This document shows, piece after piece, positions 10,493 through 22,448 of a DNA stretch of 64,000 bases; position 1 is the first letter of the stretch; each line of letters begins with the position of its first letter. The position numbers and the translations under genes are program-made. Source of the DNA: Phoma sp. XZ068 (lineage: Eukaryota; Ascomycota; Dothideomycetes; Pleosporales; Didymellaceae); NCBI GenBank assembly GCA_004835665.1, contig RBKR01000017.1:744001-808000 (forward strand), given 5' to 3'. A model generated the notes under the pieces. That model ran no database searches, was not told the origin of the DNA, and was given only the letters and a program-made list of their open reading frames with translations.

Positions 10493-12221
10493 ATGAGCTC
10501 ACATGCACCCACAATGCGGGAAGATAGGTCAGGTACCATTACAATTGCGACATATGCTCTCACGGGAGCTTTCGTGTTGTGCTTCATCGCAAGGCAGATC
10601 ATGAAAGCCATTGTCTTTCGCAAGGTGGCCACCGATGATCTCTTCATCCTTCTGGCTACTGTAAGCAATACATGCGTCTACCTGATTACCACTAACATTG
10701 ATAGGTGTTTGCCATCGGTTTATCAGTCACGACTTTAATACTCGCCTCGAAAGGGTTTGGTGTACTGGACTTCTTGACCGTTGAAAGAGCCAACGCTATC
10801 ATGAAGGGCTATTATGCATCCGAAATGCTGTATATCTCATCGCTGTGCTTCTCAAAGCTTTCAATCCTTGTACTATTCTACAATGTTGTGGTGCTTCGCA
10901 CTCATCGTTTCTTCATCTTAGGTTTTGGTGTCTGCATTTTCACTTGGAGCTTAGCATCAGTTGCTGCTGCTGCTTTTCAATGCGGGCTTCCACGTCCATG
11001 GGAGATGATGACGTTACGTTGCTTCAACACAGTAAGTGCTGCATCGACATTGGCGTCCATCGCTCTTATTGACGATTGCAGCGAATTTTCTGGATTGTCT
11101 ATTGTGCCATTGACATGTCCACCGAGATATTCATCGTCTTGCTTTCCGTGGACCTAGTCGCACATCTAAGAGTAAGAGCATCGAGGAAACTCGCTGTTGT
11201 AGCTTGCTTTGCACCACGTCTGCTTGTAGTTGCAGCGGCTCTTGTGCGTGCAGTCTACATGTACCAGGTGACACCACATGGAAACCCTGAATACGATCTT
11301 TGGACCGCCACCATATGTACTCAAGTTCACGTTTGTGCCAGTATCTGCACTGCGTGCATTCCGTACATGGTTCCATTTTTCAAGAGCTTACAGGGAAACA
11401 TTTGGCGGTCGTACTCGACTCGAAGTTGGACTGCGAGGCCTAGATCTGGCCATCCATCGGGCCAATCGCCAAAAAGACTGCGGAAACGCGAAGCAAACAT
11501 TCGATTTGAATCACCAAAGTCGTTCACCAGCTTGATCAAAGAACCCGAGCGTGTCTCGATAGTATCGCCAAGGATACCGAGCCCTACACCAATCAGCCCT
11601 TTCATGCCACCGCCTATCTCGACACTTCAGTTACCTCCGACCACGCCAAATGCGGTGGAATCAAGGAACTCACGGAGTCTAAGCTTGTCTGGAACATTAT
11701 ATGACAGCGAATCCGACGAGATGTTTGACGTGATTAGCCTGCAAACTGCGATTTGCTTCGCACCATCACCCATTGAGCCACCAGCGCAAGCACGCTTGAC
11801 GAGTGCTGCTATGATGGACGTACCTGAACCGTTCGAGTATCTGGCATTGCTGAGTAGTCCCGACCCGTCAAGCTCAAGCTCGTGTTACTCTAGCGCCGCT
11901 TCGACACCAACGAGAATGGAGGCAAATCCCAGATGCTCGTCATCAGCCCAGATCACAAAGCAATACATGCTTCTGCAACCCGGACATCAGCGGGCATTAT
12001 TGTCTGCGAGTGATCCCAGCCAGAATCAAGGGAAAGCAGCCGATGATGAAGCAACCCGCCTTCTCGCCCGCCAAACCCTCCCTAACCCGGCAATATCGCA
12101 CGACTTTCATGACTTCATGCACCCTGCACGGTCAGCCAGTTCGCGATCTCATCCCAAGTTCAGTACGACACCGCGTCTACATGCACCACTTCCATCTACT
12201 GTATCTTCAGATCGCGCATGA
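10493..12221 (+). CDS. seven-span fungal rhodopsin-domain (PTH11-type) membrane protein
   Basis: Three exons read 10493-10660, 10705-11031 and 11082-12221, giving 544 residues; introns are 44 and 50 nt. Hydrophobic segments include TIATYALTGAFVLCFIARQI, VFAIGLSVTTLILASKG, MLYISSLCFSKLSILVLFY, FFILGFGVCIFTWSLASVAA, FWIVYCAIDMSTEIFIVLL and LVVAAALVRAVYMY, then a last span at VHVCASICTACIPYMVPFF. The family hallmarks are a DDLFILLA segment after span 1, KLSILVLFYN in span 3 and a Cys-containing loop (FQCG..W). The C-terminal tail of over 200 residues is Ser/Pro-rich and probably cytosolic. This family is abundant in plant-associated ascomycetes. Some members (PTH11) act in host-surface sensing, but most have no known ligand. 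Ligand and role here are unknown. Confidence 0.85.
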
Positions 12222-12956
12222 TACTGAGGCCTCGTCTACTTTCATTTGATTTCAGCATGGCATGGCGTTCGGTTTATCATCTGACGGCGTCTTGGATTTG
12301 GGCGAATAACCAACCTTTCAAGGGGGATATTCTGCCAATGCATCTTCGGTCAATGCTTTGGCGGTCTTTTGTTCTTCAATTACATTTGTACATACTCCAC
12401 GAATAAGAAAGCAGAATCCTCTCATTAGCTGCCATTATGCGATACCTTGCTTTCGTAGGCACCGTCATGTCTAGCGGGACACGGCACGCACCTACCCGTA
12501 CTCAAGGATTGCCCCAAGTGACAGGCCGAGTGGGGCGCACGACATGACTCGGCTTTCGGCAACCCCCAGATTCTTCCCCAGACTCGTGTTCTCGGTATTG
12601 AAGGACCCAGGCACGGTGAATTGATGATTGGTGGGATTGTATTATCCCCACTATACAGACATTAATAGTGCAGCCACTTATTTGGCTTATTCTCATGGCT
12701 TCGTTTTCAGTCATGGGCCATTGACACTTGGTCCAAAACATTCTTCAGCGAGTTTCCCGGACAGAGCAGGGTTCATTAATTGGAGGATGTTGGAGTCCCG
12801 CTTCATTTGTGGTGTGGAAGATTTGGTCCCAAGTAGATTGCAACGATACCTGCGCACAACGCATTGTCGCAGAACGTATATAAGGTATACAAGTCAAGCA
12901 TTTCAGCCAAGCAGCCAAGAAACTTCTTGCAGTCATTAATCTCACCTGCCTCAATC
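12222..12956. other. intergenic region with polygalacturonase promoter
   Basis: 735 bp between the rhodopsin-type gene and the polygalacturonase. Short frames only. The right end holds a TATA-like element listed separately. Confidence 0.5.
12877..12883 (+). promoter_or_regulatory. TATA-like element of the polygalacturonase gene
   Basis: TATATAA lies 80 bp upstream of the polygalacturonase ATG at 12957, a plausible distance for a core promoter with a short leader. Confidence 0.4.
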
Positions 12957-14279
12957 ATGCATTTCTTGTCCATTGCAGTGTTGTCCGCATCGCTCGCTGC
13001 GTCTGCTCTTGCCGCGCCGGCCCCGGCAATTACCCCTGCTCCCGAGGCCGCGGTTGTTAAACGAGCTACCAGCTGTACCTTCTCGGGTTCTGCAGGCGCG
13101 GCGTCCGCGAGCAAGTCAAAGGCTGCATGCGCCACCATTGTCTTGAACAATGTTGCCGTCCCATCTGGCACCACTCTAGATCTTTCTGGCCTCAGTGATG
13201 GTACTTCTGTCATCTTCCAGGGTACTACTACGTGGGGCTACAAGGAATGGGTAGGCCCTCTGCTTTCCATCGGTGGTTCTAAGATCACTGTCAAAGGTGC
13301 TTCTGGCTCAGTTCTAAACGGTGATGGCGCGCGTTGGTGGGATGGGCTCGGTGGCAGTACTAGCAGTGGCTCAAAAGTCAAGCCTAAGGTACGCTCTTTG
13401 TGTGTTCCTCTTCTCATGACTAACCTTCACTACAGTTCCTTGCCCTGCACAGTCTTACAGACTCGAGTGTTACGGATCTGAACATCCTTAACACCCCTGT
13501 TCAAGCTGTGAGCATTGCTGGCTGCAGTGGACTGACTATCACCGGCATGACCATCGATGACTCCGCTGGTGACAAGGACAGCCTCGGTCACAACACCGAT
13601 GGTTTCGACATCGGCACCAGTTCGAACGTTATCATCGATGGTGCAAAGGTGTATAACCAGGATGACTGCGTTGCCGTCAACTCAGGAACTGTGAGTGTAA
13701 TTACTCGAAATCTTGTGACAATTCACTAAACCCAAGTATTAGAGCATCACATTCCAGAACGGCCTCTGCTCTGGTGGACACGGCTTGTCCATTGGTTCCG
13801 TTGGTGGTCGCTCGTCAAATGTTGTGGACACTGTCACTTTCTACAATAACGTGGTCCAGAACTCGGTTAACGGTATCCGCGTCAAGGCTTCCGTTGGCGA
13901 TACCGGTAGCATCAACAAGGTGACCTACAACAAGATCACCCTCAAGAACATCTCCAAGTAAGTGAATCTCACTGCAGGTCCCGACTGCGCCACTTTAGTC
14001 ATGTTCCTGACACGTGAACTCAGACACGGTGCTCTCATCGAGCAGAACTACGATGGCGGTGACCTGAAGGGCACAGCTGGTACTGGTATTCCCATCACCG
14101 GCCTTGTTGTCGAGAACATTTCTGGCACCGGTGCTGTTGCCAGCTCCGGCAACAATGTTGTTATTACTTGCGGTAGCAGCACGTCCTGCACAGGCTGGAC
14201 CTGGTCGAACGTATCCATCACCGGTGGAAAGCTCTATGGTAGCTGCACCAACGTTCCCAGCGTTACCAAGTGCTCTTAG
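12957..14279 (+). CDS. secreted endopolygalacturonase (GH28)
   Basis: Four exons read 12957-13388, 13436-13690, 13743-13957 and 14024-14279, giving 385 residues, all junctions in phase. A signal peptide (MHFLSIAVLSASLAASALAA) is followed by a propeptide ending at VVKR, a Kex2-type site just before ATSC. GH28 active-site motifs are complete: NTDGFD (Asp199), QDDC (Asp220 and Asp221), GGHGLSIGS (His242) and GIRVK (Arg275, Lys277). The length is normal for fungal endo-PGs. The enzyme hydrolyses alpha-1,4 bonds of homogalacturonan in the plant wall. Paired Cys at the C-terminus (GSSTSC, GSC, KCS) match family disulfides. Endo rather than exo action is inferred from the compact size and overall similarity to fungal endo-PGs. 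Confidence 0.94.
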
Positions 14280-14940
14280 GCGAGGCCAACCTGAGGAATA
14301 GATGGAATCGATCAGGCGGTAGTGTGAGGTTTGAATCATGTCCGGGCGGTAGGGACCGCGCTTTTCTAGCATGGAGATGATCAATGGAATTGTGGCAGGG
14401 TTTTCAGGGTGCTGCTGAACACATTTCTGAGCTGAATTTTGAAATCTTCGTGGGAGTAGACGAATCTATGTCCTTGCAGGACCTGCCTTGTACGAATGAT
14501 ATAAGTCTATCATAATTGGAGTATGTTTTCTAACCAAGAGAGGTTGTCCACACGCCATTGTCATACAGTTTAGTGGTGAAAATTGCTGCACGTCAAGGTG
14601 CATTAGTACGGGCTGACTACAGTTACGTACCGCTGAAATTGATAAGGGAGGACATTATGAGTGATTGAGCCTAGAGGTCTAAGGGGCGTACCTAGGTAAT
14701 CTCAACTTCTCGGCGCTCTGCTGATGGATGCATGTCACGCCAGTCACCAAGATTGCTGTAGAGCACAGTAACTGTGTACAAGCTTAGTTTAGCGGATGTG
14801 TGCTGTGCTGGCGCCAACACTGCTCCTTCGTAGCGATTCCGATCGCTAACTGGCTACGTTGAAATAATATTAAACCTCTTCCGGCTAGTCACATCTGAAC
14901 GCTGGTGTGAGCACCTGAGTAAGCTATCAGCAGTACCCAG
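14280..14940. other. intergenic region
   Basis: 3' flank of the polygalacturonase, then 5' flank of the next gene. No supported gene or RNA is visible. Confidence 0.5.
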
Positions 14941-15942
14941 ATGGAGAATCTACATGAATACAACTCAAGATCTGAGAAATTTCCCAAAATTTTCGTAATG
15001 CCGCAAGACACTTTACTAAAATCGCAACAGTTGCTGCGCAATCGTGCATATGAGTGAGTGTCTAGAGCAGTAGCACGCAAGGCGGAGGTACTGATTATAG
15101 CACACAGAGCGCTGGCAATCGAACAGATGCGAAGAGCCAGAATCAGAGCCCTCCAACAGCGTCTCAACGCCCTGGAACACGACCTCGCCATCGAAGCCGC
15201 CGAAACCCGGCTCAGCCTTGAAGCCTTCGCAACATCGGAATGCCGGACCTTGACAGGAAAGTTTATGGTCAAGCTGCCCCGTGAACTGCGTGACATGGTT
15301 TATCGTCACCTCAGCACCAAAGAAGAGCGAATTGGTGGTGACTACTTCCGCTCAACCATGGACCCAGTCACGAAATGTTACTCTCATGATCAAGCGCGCT
15401 GGAAGAAGGTGCATTTTCCCGAGCACTTGTGGAGTACGGATTATGTGGATCCTGAGTTCCTGAGAGAGCTGACTGAGAGTTACTACCGCACATCAACGTT
15501 CATCTTCAGCGACGAGCAACAACTGATAACCAAATTCCTCAATACCGATCAAGTGGGCCTCGGAATTGTACCCAAAGAGCTAGTATCAAGTGTCGAAGTG
15601 CGACTGAGTGCAATAACTCACGACCGTGGATCTTTTCGAGCGTATATTTTTGGTGTGCCAAAGCCGCCTGAGAGACTTCAGGCAGCCTTACAGGGGTTAA
15701 CAGAGCTGAAGGCAGGGTCGAATGTGTGTATCCAGTTTTCGACTGAAGCAAAGTGTCCGGAAGCGAGGTGGGAGCTGTTTGTTAGCGCGCTGCCAGTGCT
15801 GTTTCCGAAGGCGCAGGTAGCGGCACTGGAGGCGTACAGATTGAAGTTCGTGCTTGATCAAAAGTATGAGTTTCAATTCGAAGGGAATATATTGAAGCAT
15901 CTAGGAGACCAGATTTGGGATGTAAGTAATACTCGAGGGTGA
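14941..15942 (+). CDS. uncharacterised protein with coiled-coil start and F-box-like segment
   Basis: Best model: exon 1 at 14941-15053 (MENLHEYNSRSEKFPKIF...), a 54-nt intron, then exon 2 from 15108, joined in frame as YE|ALAIEQMRR. The long frame without this intron begins only at a GTG right after a stop. The N-terminus after the junction is an Arg/Ala/Leu heptad-like helix, probably a coiled coil. It is followed by LPRELRDMVYRHL, which resembles the short F-box-like start of many fungal lineage-specific proteins. The end is uncertain. Reading through gives DQIWDVSNTRG and stop at 15942. A good intron (GTAAGT near 15921, CTACAG ending near 15968) would instead continue into a frame open to 16325, overlapping the convergent gene on the other strand. 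Function is unknown. Confidence 0.6.
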
Positions 15943-16181
15943 GAAATGATGAATATTGACGTCTACAGGTCCCAGATCATGGTAAAACTGAAATTGGTGG
16001 ATCGCCAGTCCGCACGGCATCGAATGCAAGTCCATTCAGTCCGTATACGGATTTAAAAGCGGTGCTGATTATAATGTGCATGAAACCATTCCGGTACCCA
16101 AGAGAATTTTCTTCTTTGCACACTAGCAGCCTCCTAAGAGGCGAGACTGTAAAACTCAATACCTTCGTTTCTGACTCTGCG

Positions 16182-17408
16182 TTAGATATCAGTACAGTCC
16201 TCCAGATCCATATCCGTGCAGAGATCCTTGACAGTTTTGATGTCATTGCAATGCACCAGCCTGTCAATCACTGTCCGCCCAAAATATGTCACTTCGCCAG
16301 ACTTGACAAGACCAGTGATAAGTAGCAGAGCAACATGAGGTAGACTTCTGTTGTTTCCTTCAAAGACTGCACCATTCTTGCAAAGGGCTTCTGAGACTAG
16401 GATCAAAGCGAGGTCCTTCTTGTCTTGCTTGACCGCACACCATATACGCTCGGAGGTGCTCAAAGTGCCCAGCAGCATACCAGTTTCGGAGGCGAGGAAT
16501 GCACTGAGCATCTTTTCGCTCTTGAACTTCGCCACGAGGTTATATGAATCCATAATATAGAGGCGCGCGTACTCCGGCGTTTTTGGGGGTGAATCCAGGA
16601 TATTGATAATGAGATTCTGTCGCGTAATATCTGGCTCGTAACACCGAAGTTGAATGCAGGTGTGAGCAAGACGAAACAAGTAGAAGAGGCGAATGGCGTG
16701 GTTAGGGTCGGGGTAGATGCTCAAATTCTCAGCGTCGTACAGTGGTAGCCAGTAGCTGAGTCCGTGTTCTTCGAATAAGGTTGTGAATATGTCCTTGGTG
16801 AACCATGACCCGATGAGTTGGACTTCGAATGCAGCAACCATATTTCTGAATAGAATCTGTCGCTTCCATAAAACTTCCTCGGAGCTATTGTCCATCACTA
16901 GGTCCACAGACATGTCTATGAAGGCTGAGAATAGACAAGGCTTGGACTCGGCCCGTTCCATACGAGCAATCAAATACGGCTGAAGGAGGTTCAGTGGTAG
17001 GCATCGAGGTGGTAGACCAGCTAGAGCAGCCTCAAATCTTGTCAACTTCTTTCTTGGAAGACGTCCCATGATACAAGATCGTTTAGGTGGTGGTAAACCT
17101 GTATGATCCTCGCTTGGTGCATATCGTTTTTGATGATGTACTGATCGAAGGGCAACCACCTGGTCAAGGACCTCCATCCTGTTCAACTCAAACAACTTCT
17201 CTATATCGCGCGGGTGGATTCGGTCCGACCGAGAAAGGAATCTCAGTACTTCTGTGTTCACAGTACCTGGTACGTGTAAGCAAAGTCGAGATAGCAGCAG
17301 TGAACTCGTCTTACGAGAGGCCAGACGCAACTCCAATATATATTCGAATTCATATTCAACATCAAATGTCTCGATAATCAGACCGAGGATCTCGATCGGT
17401 ATGCGCAT
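16182..17408 (-). CDS. uncharacterised protein with F-box-like N-terminus
   Basis: Intronless frame of 408 residues. It starts MRIPIEILGLIIETFD and continues with LELRLASRKTSSLLL, the pattern of a degenerate fungal F-box (hydrophobic helix followed by an L-R-L-x-S-R/C motif). The remainder is Leu-rich and helical with no repeat or catalytic signature that I recognise. If the N-terminus is a real F-box, the protein would recruit a target to an SCF ubiquitin ligase; this is inference. Its 3' end faces the 14941-15942 gene and may overlap that gene's alternative last exon. The downstream stop (GATATC region at 16182-16195) is unambiguous. Confidence 0.65.
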   Translation of the reverse strand: MRIPIEILGLIIETFDVEYEFEYILELRLASRKTSSLLLSRLCLHVPGTVNTEVLRFLSRSDRIHPRDIEKLFELNRMEVLDQVVALRSVHHQKRYAPSEDHTGLPPPKRSCIMGRLPRKKLTRFEAALAGLPPRCLPLNLLQPYLIARMERAESKPCLFSAFIDMSVDLVMDNSSEEVLWKRQILFRNMVAAFEVQLIGSWFTKDIFTTLFEEHGLSYWLPLYDAENLSIYPDPNHAIRLFYLFRLAHTCIQLRCYEPDITRQNLIINILDSPPKTPEYARLYIMDSYNLVAKFKSEKMLSAFLASETGMLLGTLSTSERIWCAVKQDKKDLALILVSEALCKNGAVFEGNNRSLPHVALLLITGLVKSGEVTYFGRTVIDRLVHCNDIKTVKDLCTDMDLEDCTDI

Positions 17409-17844
17409 GGTCGCTGGAGAGCTTCACTCGGCAACGCAAGACGAGGACAGGGATCGTGCTGTGAGCTACGCACAGCGCTGCGAATTTATGAGACCAGGAG
17501 TTGGCAAGGTGAACAAATGGGTTGAGCGAAGTCGGAGGACGGTGGGCTCTCTAATGCACTTAATCTCGAAGTACAGCGACATGTTGTGGGGGTTTAGTCG
17601 ACTTATATAGGTGAGAGCTGGAGCGTCACGTGCTTCACCGTTGCGCGGAACCTGTACTGGAACAGCTAAGCGGGATGTGATGTACGGCTGCATCATCAGA
17701 GCCTTCGCTCTCCCGGTGTGTACTCAGGCTGTTGTATTGTCTCGCATGAGATTACCGGTGCACATTTAAGTGTGAAATATACTTAACAGTGGTTGATTGT
17801 TGTTTCGTATGTTTAGCTCATGCTACCTGTCGGCATCTCCTTGG
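17409..17844. other. intergenic region
   Basis: 436 bp between two minus-strand genes. It serves as the promoter of the F-box-like gene and the 3' flank of the MFS gene. No gene is visible. Confidence 0.5.
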
Positions 17845-19745
17845 CTAGTGAACCTGACCACCACCAAGGTCCCTGCGCAGGCCCCGCATACCACCCAGTG
17901 ACACAAGAAGACCGAGCAGTGCCAAGCCAACACAGCAGAACAAACCCGTCTGGTACTGCTTTGCTTCCGTGTGCCCCTTCTTGATGTCAACTGCGTTCAC
18001 GACAGCCGCGGCAAGTGCGAGGCTGACACCCGACCCAATCTGGAAAGCGGTGTTGACAAGTCCGCCGCATAGCGACTTGACGTTCGTGGGGACGGACTCA
18101 AGCATGATGTTGGTGATGCAGATGTAGCAGATGCTAACACCAACAACGACCATAATTGAAGTAGGCAGAATATACCGCCAACTAGCATACGTGGTTAGCA
18201 AGGCTCTGGATTGCATCACCAGTACAACTTACAAGTTGGGGTCGTCTGCTGGCATCAGACTAGCAGGAACAGGCGCAATGAGCGTGATGGCCATACCAAG
18301 CGTCATCAAATACCGTATGTCCATGTACTTCATCCACTTGGCTAGAACCATGTTCGTCATGAATCCAGCAGCACCCATTGGCAGGAAGCGTAGGGCGGTC
18401 GCGCCTGCTGATAGTTTCGCAACTTCTTGAGCCTGCAGCACAACGTAGTAAATTACCGTTTGGTACGCTCCATACACCACTGCTGACGTTAGTTAGAATG
18501 AAGAAAAGCAAACGGGTCGAACTTACCAAACCCTGTGATCCATAATGGCGCAAAGTTCTTGATCTTCCAGAGTGACATTGGCATGATTGGGTTCCGCACC
18601 TTCTTCTCGACGTATGTGAAGACTCCAAGCATAACGATGGAGACCACGAGCAGAGCAATGATAAAGGCTTTGTTCCAACCGTACTCACCTCCACTAGAAA
18701 GGACGAAGGAGAGCAAGACCAGGCCTGAGGTTGACAGAGCTGCACCGAGGAAGTCGAGGCTTGGTTTTGAGCTGCCCTCACGGCGATCTTTAGGGAGGTA
18801 GAAACATCCAATGAGTCCTAGTGGGGCCGTCACCACAATGGCGATACGGAAAATATATCGCCAGCCCAGAGCTTCTGTCACAAAGCCACCGAACAGCAGA
18901 CCTGCACAAAAGCCGATAGCTCCACTTGCGCCAAAGAATGTGAGCGCCACCACTCGTTCACTGGCAACGAAGTAGGAGCTGATGATGCCAATGGCCGAAG
19001 GGACCGTCATTGCTGCACCTATGCCCTGCAACGCACGGAAGATGGCGATTTGGATGAAGGATGTAGCGAAACCGTTTGCGAGGGTCCATATGGAGAGCCA
19101 GATCATGCCGGCACTAAAGATAAATCTCCGGCCATATCTGTCAGCCAGCACACCGGAAAACAATAGAAATCCTCCAAATGTTAGCGTGTACGCAGAGAGA
19201 AGCCATTGCAGATCGCCGGACGAGACGCCGAATTCTGCTTGTACTTCTGGAAGCGACAAATTGACCGCGGTCATGAAAACATTGTCCATGAGCTGGGCAC
19301 CGCAGGTGATGGTAAGAACCATGACGCCTTTCCATGTGTGGATTGAACCAATATCTGGATACGCAGTCTCAGGAAACATCAATGGGCGCATCTGAGAAGA
19401 CTTCGGCGTTGCCCATCCTGGAGTTGCTTGACCCGAGGGACTCATCCACCCTGCGCCGGGCGTTTGAGTTCCAGGCGTACTCCATCCTGGAGTTGATGCA
19501 CCAGCTGGTGTCTGCGCGCCTGCTGGAGTGATGGCAAATGTGCTGGTAGGAGGGAGCTCAGAGAAGCCAACCCGCTTGCCTTGACCTGGCCCTCCTGGAA
19601 GATCTGGAAAATACGAAGAACGTGCTGAGATGCTTGCCGCTTTGGGTGTGGATAATGGGGTTTGGTCATCTTGACCAGTCACAACAAAAGAGCGTCGACG
19701 CTCGCCTGTTGCCTGGCTGAGCTCAAGAGCGGTCTGAGTAGACAT
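17845..19745 (-). CDS. MFS drug/H+ antiporter-type transporter (DHA2-like, about 14 spans)
   Basis: Three exons read 19745-18527, 18479-18233 and 18181-17845, giving 600 residues; phase is kept (GF|VVYGAY and PNF|WRYIL). After about 135 cytosolic residues the transporter begins at WKGVMVLTITCGAQLMDN. The MFS motif A appears as GVLADRYGRR after span 2, preceded by LQWLLSAYTLTFGGFLLF, and motif C-like GAIGFCAGLLFGGF follows. Six further spans then lead into the C-terminal half. Fungal relatives of this layout export toxic compounds or take up amines; substrate cannot be told here. The cytosolic N-terminus carries a low-complexity series of TPG/TPA units (TPAGAQTPAGASTPGW and following), unusual for the family and rich in possible phosphorylation sites. 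There are no biosynthetic neighbours, so it is not obviously part of a metabolite cluster. Confidence 0.88.
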
Positions 19746-20415
19746 CTTGAATATTTCTAAAGAGCAAAAAGGGTCGAGAAAATCACAGACTGGCGTGCAA
19801 GTGCCTTGGGCTTTGTAAATACTTCAAGAGTGCCCTTGGCGGGTTTTTTTACCGCAACGTCACGTAGGATGCGGAAAAGTGGATCTCTCCAGATACGAAC
19901 ACTGCAGACGTAGTAGCTAGCGGAGAGAATTGCCCGAGTTATGGGAGCTATCTTCCCAGCGTAGTATCGTGATCAGATTTTGCATGCTCTCTGTGGTGTT
20001 GAGGCGTCAGGGTTTTCGCCGGTCCACCGCCGTGTTGCGGGAAGTGGCAACGGTGCGCCCACGTGGCGAGCTCGATGCATGGCGCATAGTAGAGGCTGGA
20101 GGCCAAATAGTTCCCTTGCAGAAAGAGCAAAATAGCCATGCTTATCGAGCATGTATCGCGCCGAATTGTACTCCCACCGCTGCAGGGCTCCCGCAATCTC
20201 AGCCGCATCGGTATTGTTCGAAGCTAGTCTCGTTTCGACATCACTATCTCGCTTGTCGTCACACCCCTGCACGCGCAAAATCGTGAGGGCCAGCGGCTGA
20301 TACACCACAAACAAATTACGCGCGCTCTCACGTGAGTTCGAGAATCACTTCGAAGGTTTTGATATTCAATAGAACCAATCGCTACCTAGACGTTTCTCTT
20401 GTGTCGCTCGCAACC
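19746..20415. other. divergent intergenic region
   Basis: 670 bp between the divergent MFS and MYND genes. Opposing frames of 86-118 codons overlap each other and show no motif. I regard them as chance. Confidence 0.5.
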
Positions 20416-20826
20416 ATGTCTGAGCCATCGAATTCTACCACTGGTACCGCACAATACATCAACACCAACATAACCAATCTAACAAGCCTACCAGAGCCAC
20501 AAGCAGAGGCTTCGACTTCCAGCCAAGCAACAGAAGCCTGTGCACAATGCAGCAAGACAGGTGTGTCTCTGAAGGCCTGCAATAAGTGCCACACCACCCT
20601 GTACTGCGGGAAGGACTGCCAGAAAGCACACTTCAAGACCCACAAGAAAACGTGCGCAGCTCTTGCACAAGAGTATGTGAAGAACAACGAGCCCAAGATG
20701 GCAAGTAGATCAGCACCGAAGTCAGGCGACAGGAATACTGGATATCAAAAGTGGCAGGTATGTGATGCGTTGAGACTCCAGACAGTAACTGAACCATATA
20801 TTGACACGCAACAGTTCGACACATGA
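20416..20826 (+). CDS. small MYND-type zinc-finger protein
   Basis: Two exons (20416-20757 and 20815-20826) give 117 residues. A Ser/Thr-rich N-terminus of about 40 residues is followed by a complete MYND finger: CAQCSKTGVSLKAC, then CHTTLYCGKDC, then HFKTHKKTC. All eight metal ligands are present in the normal spacing (C-x2-C, C-x2-C, C-x3-C, H-x3-C). MYND fingers mediate protein-protein contacts, often with proline-rich partners. No SET or other domain is attached, so this is a stand-alone finger. The last exon codes for only FDT and stop after a 57-nt intron with standard borders. Without splicing the frame closes in nearby DNA, so the C-terminal residues are the least certain part. Confidence 0.82.
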   Translation: MSEPSNSTTGTAQYINTNITNLTSLPEPQAEASTSSQATEACAQCSKTGVSLKACNKCHTTLYCGKDCQKAHFKTHKKTCAALAQEYVKNNEPKMASRSAPKSGDRNTGYQKWQVCDALRLQTVTEPYIDTQQFDT

Positions 20827-22448
20827 GCTTTGAGGGATGAGCCGGGATTCCAGACACCACAATGGAAATCAATCGTACATGTTCAATTTCCGCTCCGCTC
20901 CGCTGCGCATTGCGTGAGGTCTAGATGGGATGGCGGAAGCACAGGGCCACTTTCTCGGGAAAACGGCATGATGATACAACAACCTAGCCAACGGCAAAAA
21001 CGGCAGAAGGCTATCGCAACATCACTCGTATATACAGAGTCGTCATCCATGAACAGAAGAGCAATGCAAAGATATTATCCACGTCACGAATGCGAATATC
21101 AGAATCTAAGCTGTTCTTATCCACGTCCGGTGTACCAATATCCAATTCACATTCGAGTAATCAGTGTACCCCCACGATCGTCCACGCACAACTCTGCTTT
21201 CCCATGCTAAGACTTTCAGAGCATTCGTGTACCCAAGGAAATAATTCAAGCTCCAGGACAATCAATCTCAGCACGGAAACCTCCGAACCCCAGATTTCGT
21301 ATCTCGTATCTCGTTTATTTCATACACCACCGGGTATTTAGCGCACAGATACCCGTCAACATGCAATCCCCCGTGCAAGCTAATTCTAATTCCATCGAAA
21401 AAGACCCCCTGCGATAATCGCACTGCCGTTCCGCTATGGTGCGAACGTTATGGAAGAGGCTCGTGTGTGGTTCGGAACCGGCGGCTTGGGTCAAAGACGC
21501 CATTCACGGCTCGATCGGCACTACCTAAAATAGACGTCAGTTGAAGCGGATGATCGACAGTCGTTCTGCGTGTACTTCCTGGGGTATATTCCTCATACTG
21601 CAGTGTAACTTTGTCGTAGTGAGTCGCTGCAGTGTATTGGCGCTTGCTTTCCACTGCTATTTTGAGTAATGTAAGACCCCTGCCATCGCCAGATTCAATG
21701 AATTCGCAACTATATTTCCGATGGCATCGTCACATAGGAAATCAAAAGGTTTCGTGAAGGCAGCAGTTGGTCACTGTTGCTGGAACAGTATTAGATTGTT
21801 TTCTAAATCTACTCGTTGGATGTGCACCGTTGACAGGTCTCCAGAGTGTTGCTCGGCAGCTGAAAGGGGCAGCATACATAGTGACATGTAGCACAATTGA
21901 TGTATAATTGTGCCCAGTATAAATACATGATTTACATGCCAAGAGGTGATGTCTCCGACAGGCACTTTCCCCACAGGTGCTCAATCAGCCACAGTGGCTT
22001 ATCACTGCCCACGCCGCTCAAAGCAAGTTTTCGCCCTTCCCACGAAGGCGCGACGGAACCAGCTAGCGTTAGTGGCCTTCAGACTTGGAAAACAGCAGCA
22101 GCAGAGGTATGTTTGCGGAGGCGAAGAGCCTTCCAGTCTGACGTAGCAGAAAGGCCTCTTCGCCTGTTACAAAAAGTGGTGCGCAGAGCATTCAAGTGGT
22201 CTCACAAGTTCAGAATTCAGTATCATACAGAAGGCGAAGCACAGAGAAGTTCTAGATAAAGATATATTACATGCACGGCATGTGCTTCCTAGGTGTAGAT
22301 TTCAAAGTATATACAATCAAGAATCCGCTTTCAAAGCTTCCAATGTATCGAATGCATCAAATCGTGCCATGTTGCATCAAGCGTCTGTGATCCCATTGCG
22401 AGTCGTAGTACGACAACCAGGACTATCTGCCTAGCGAGACGAAATCGT
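20827..22448. other. intergenic region, 1.6 kb
   Basis: 3' flanks of the MYND gene and the convergent pectate lyase. A short repeated CGTATCT run occurs near 21297-21310. Frames up to 126 codons show no motif. No gene is supported. Confidence 0.45.
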
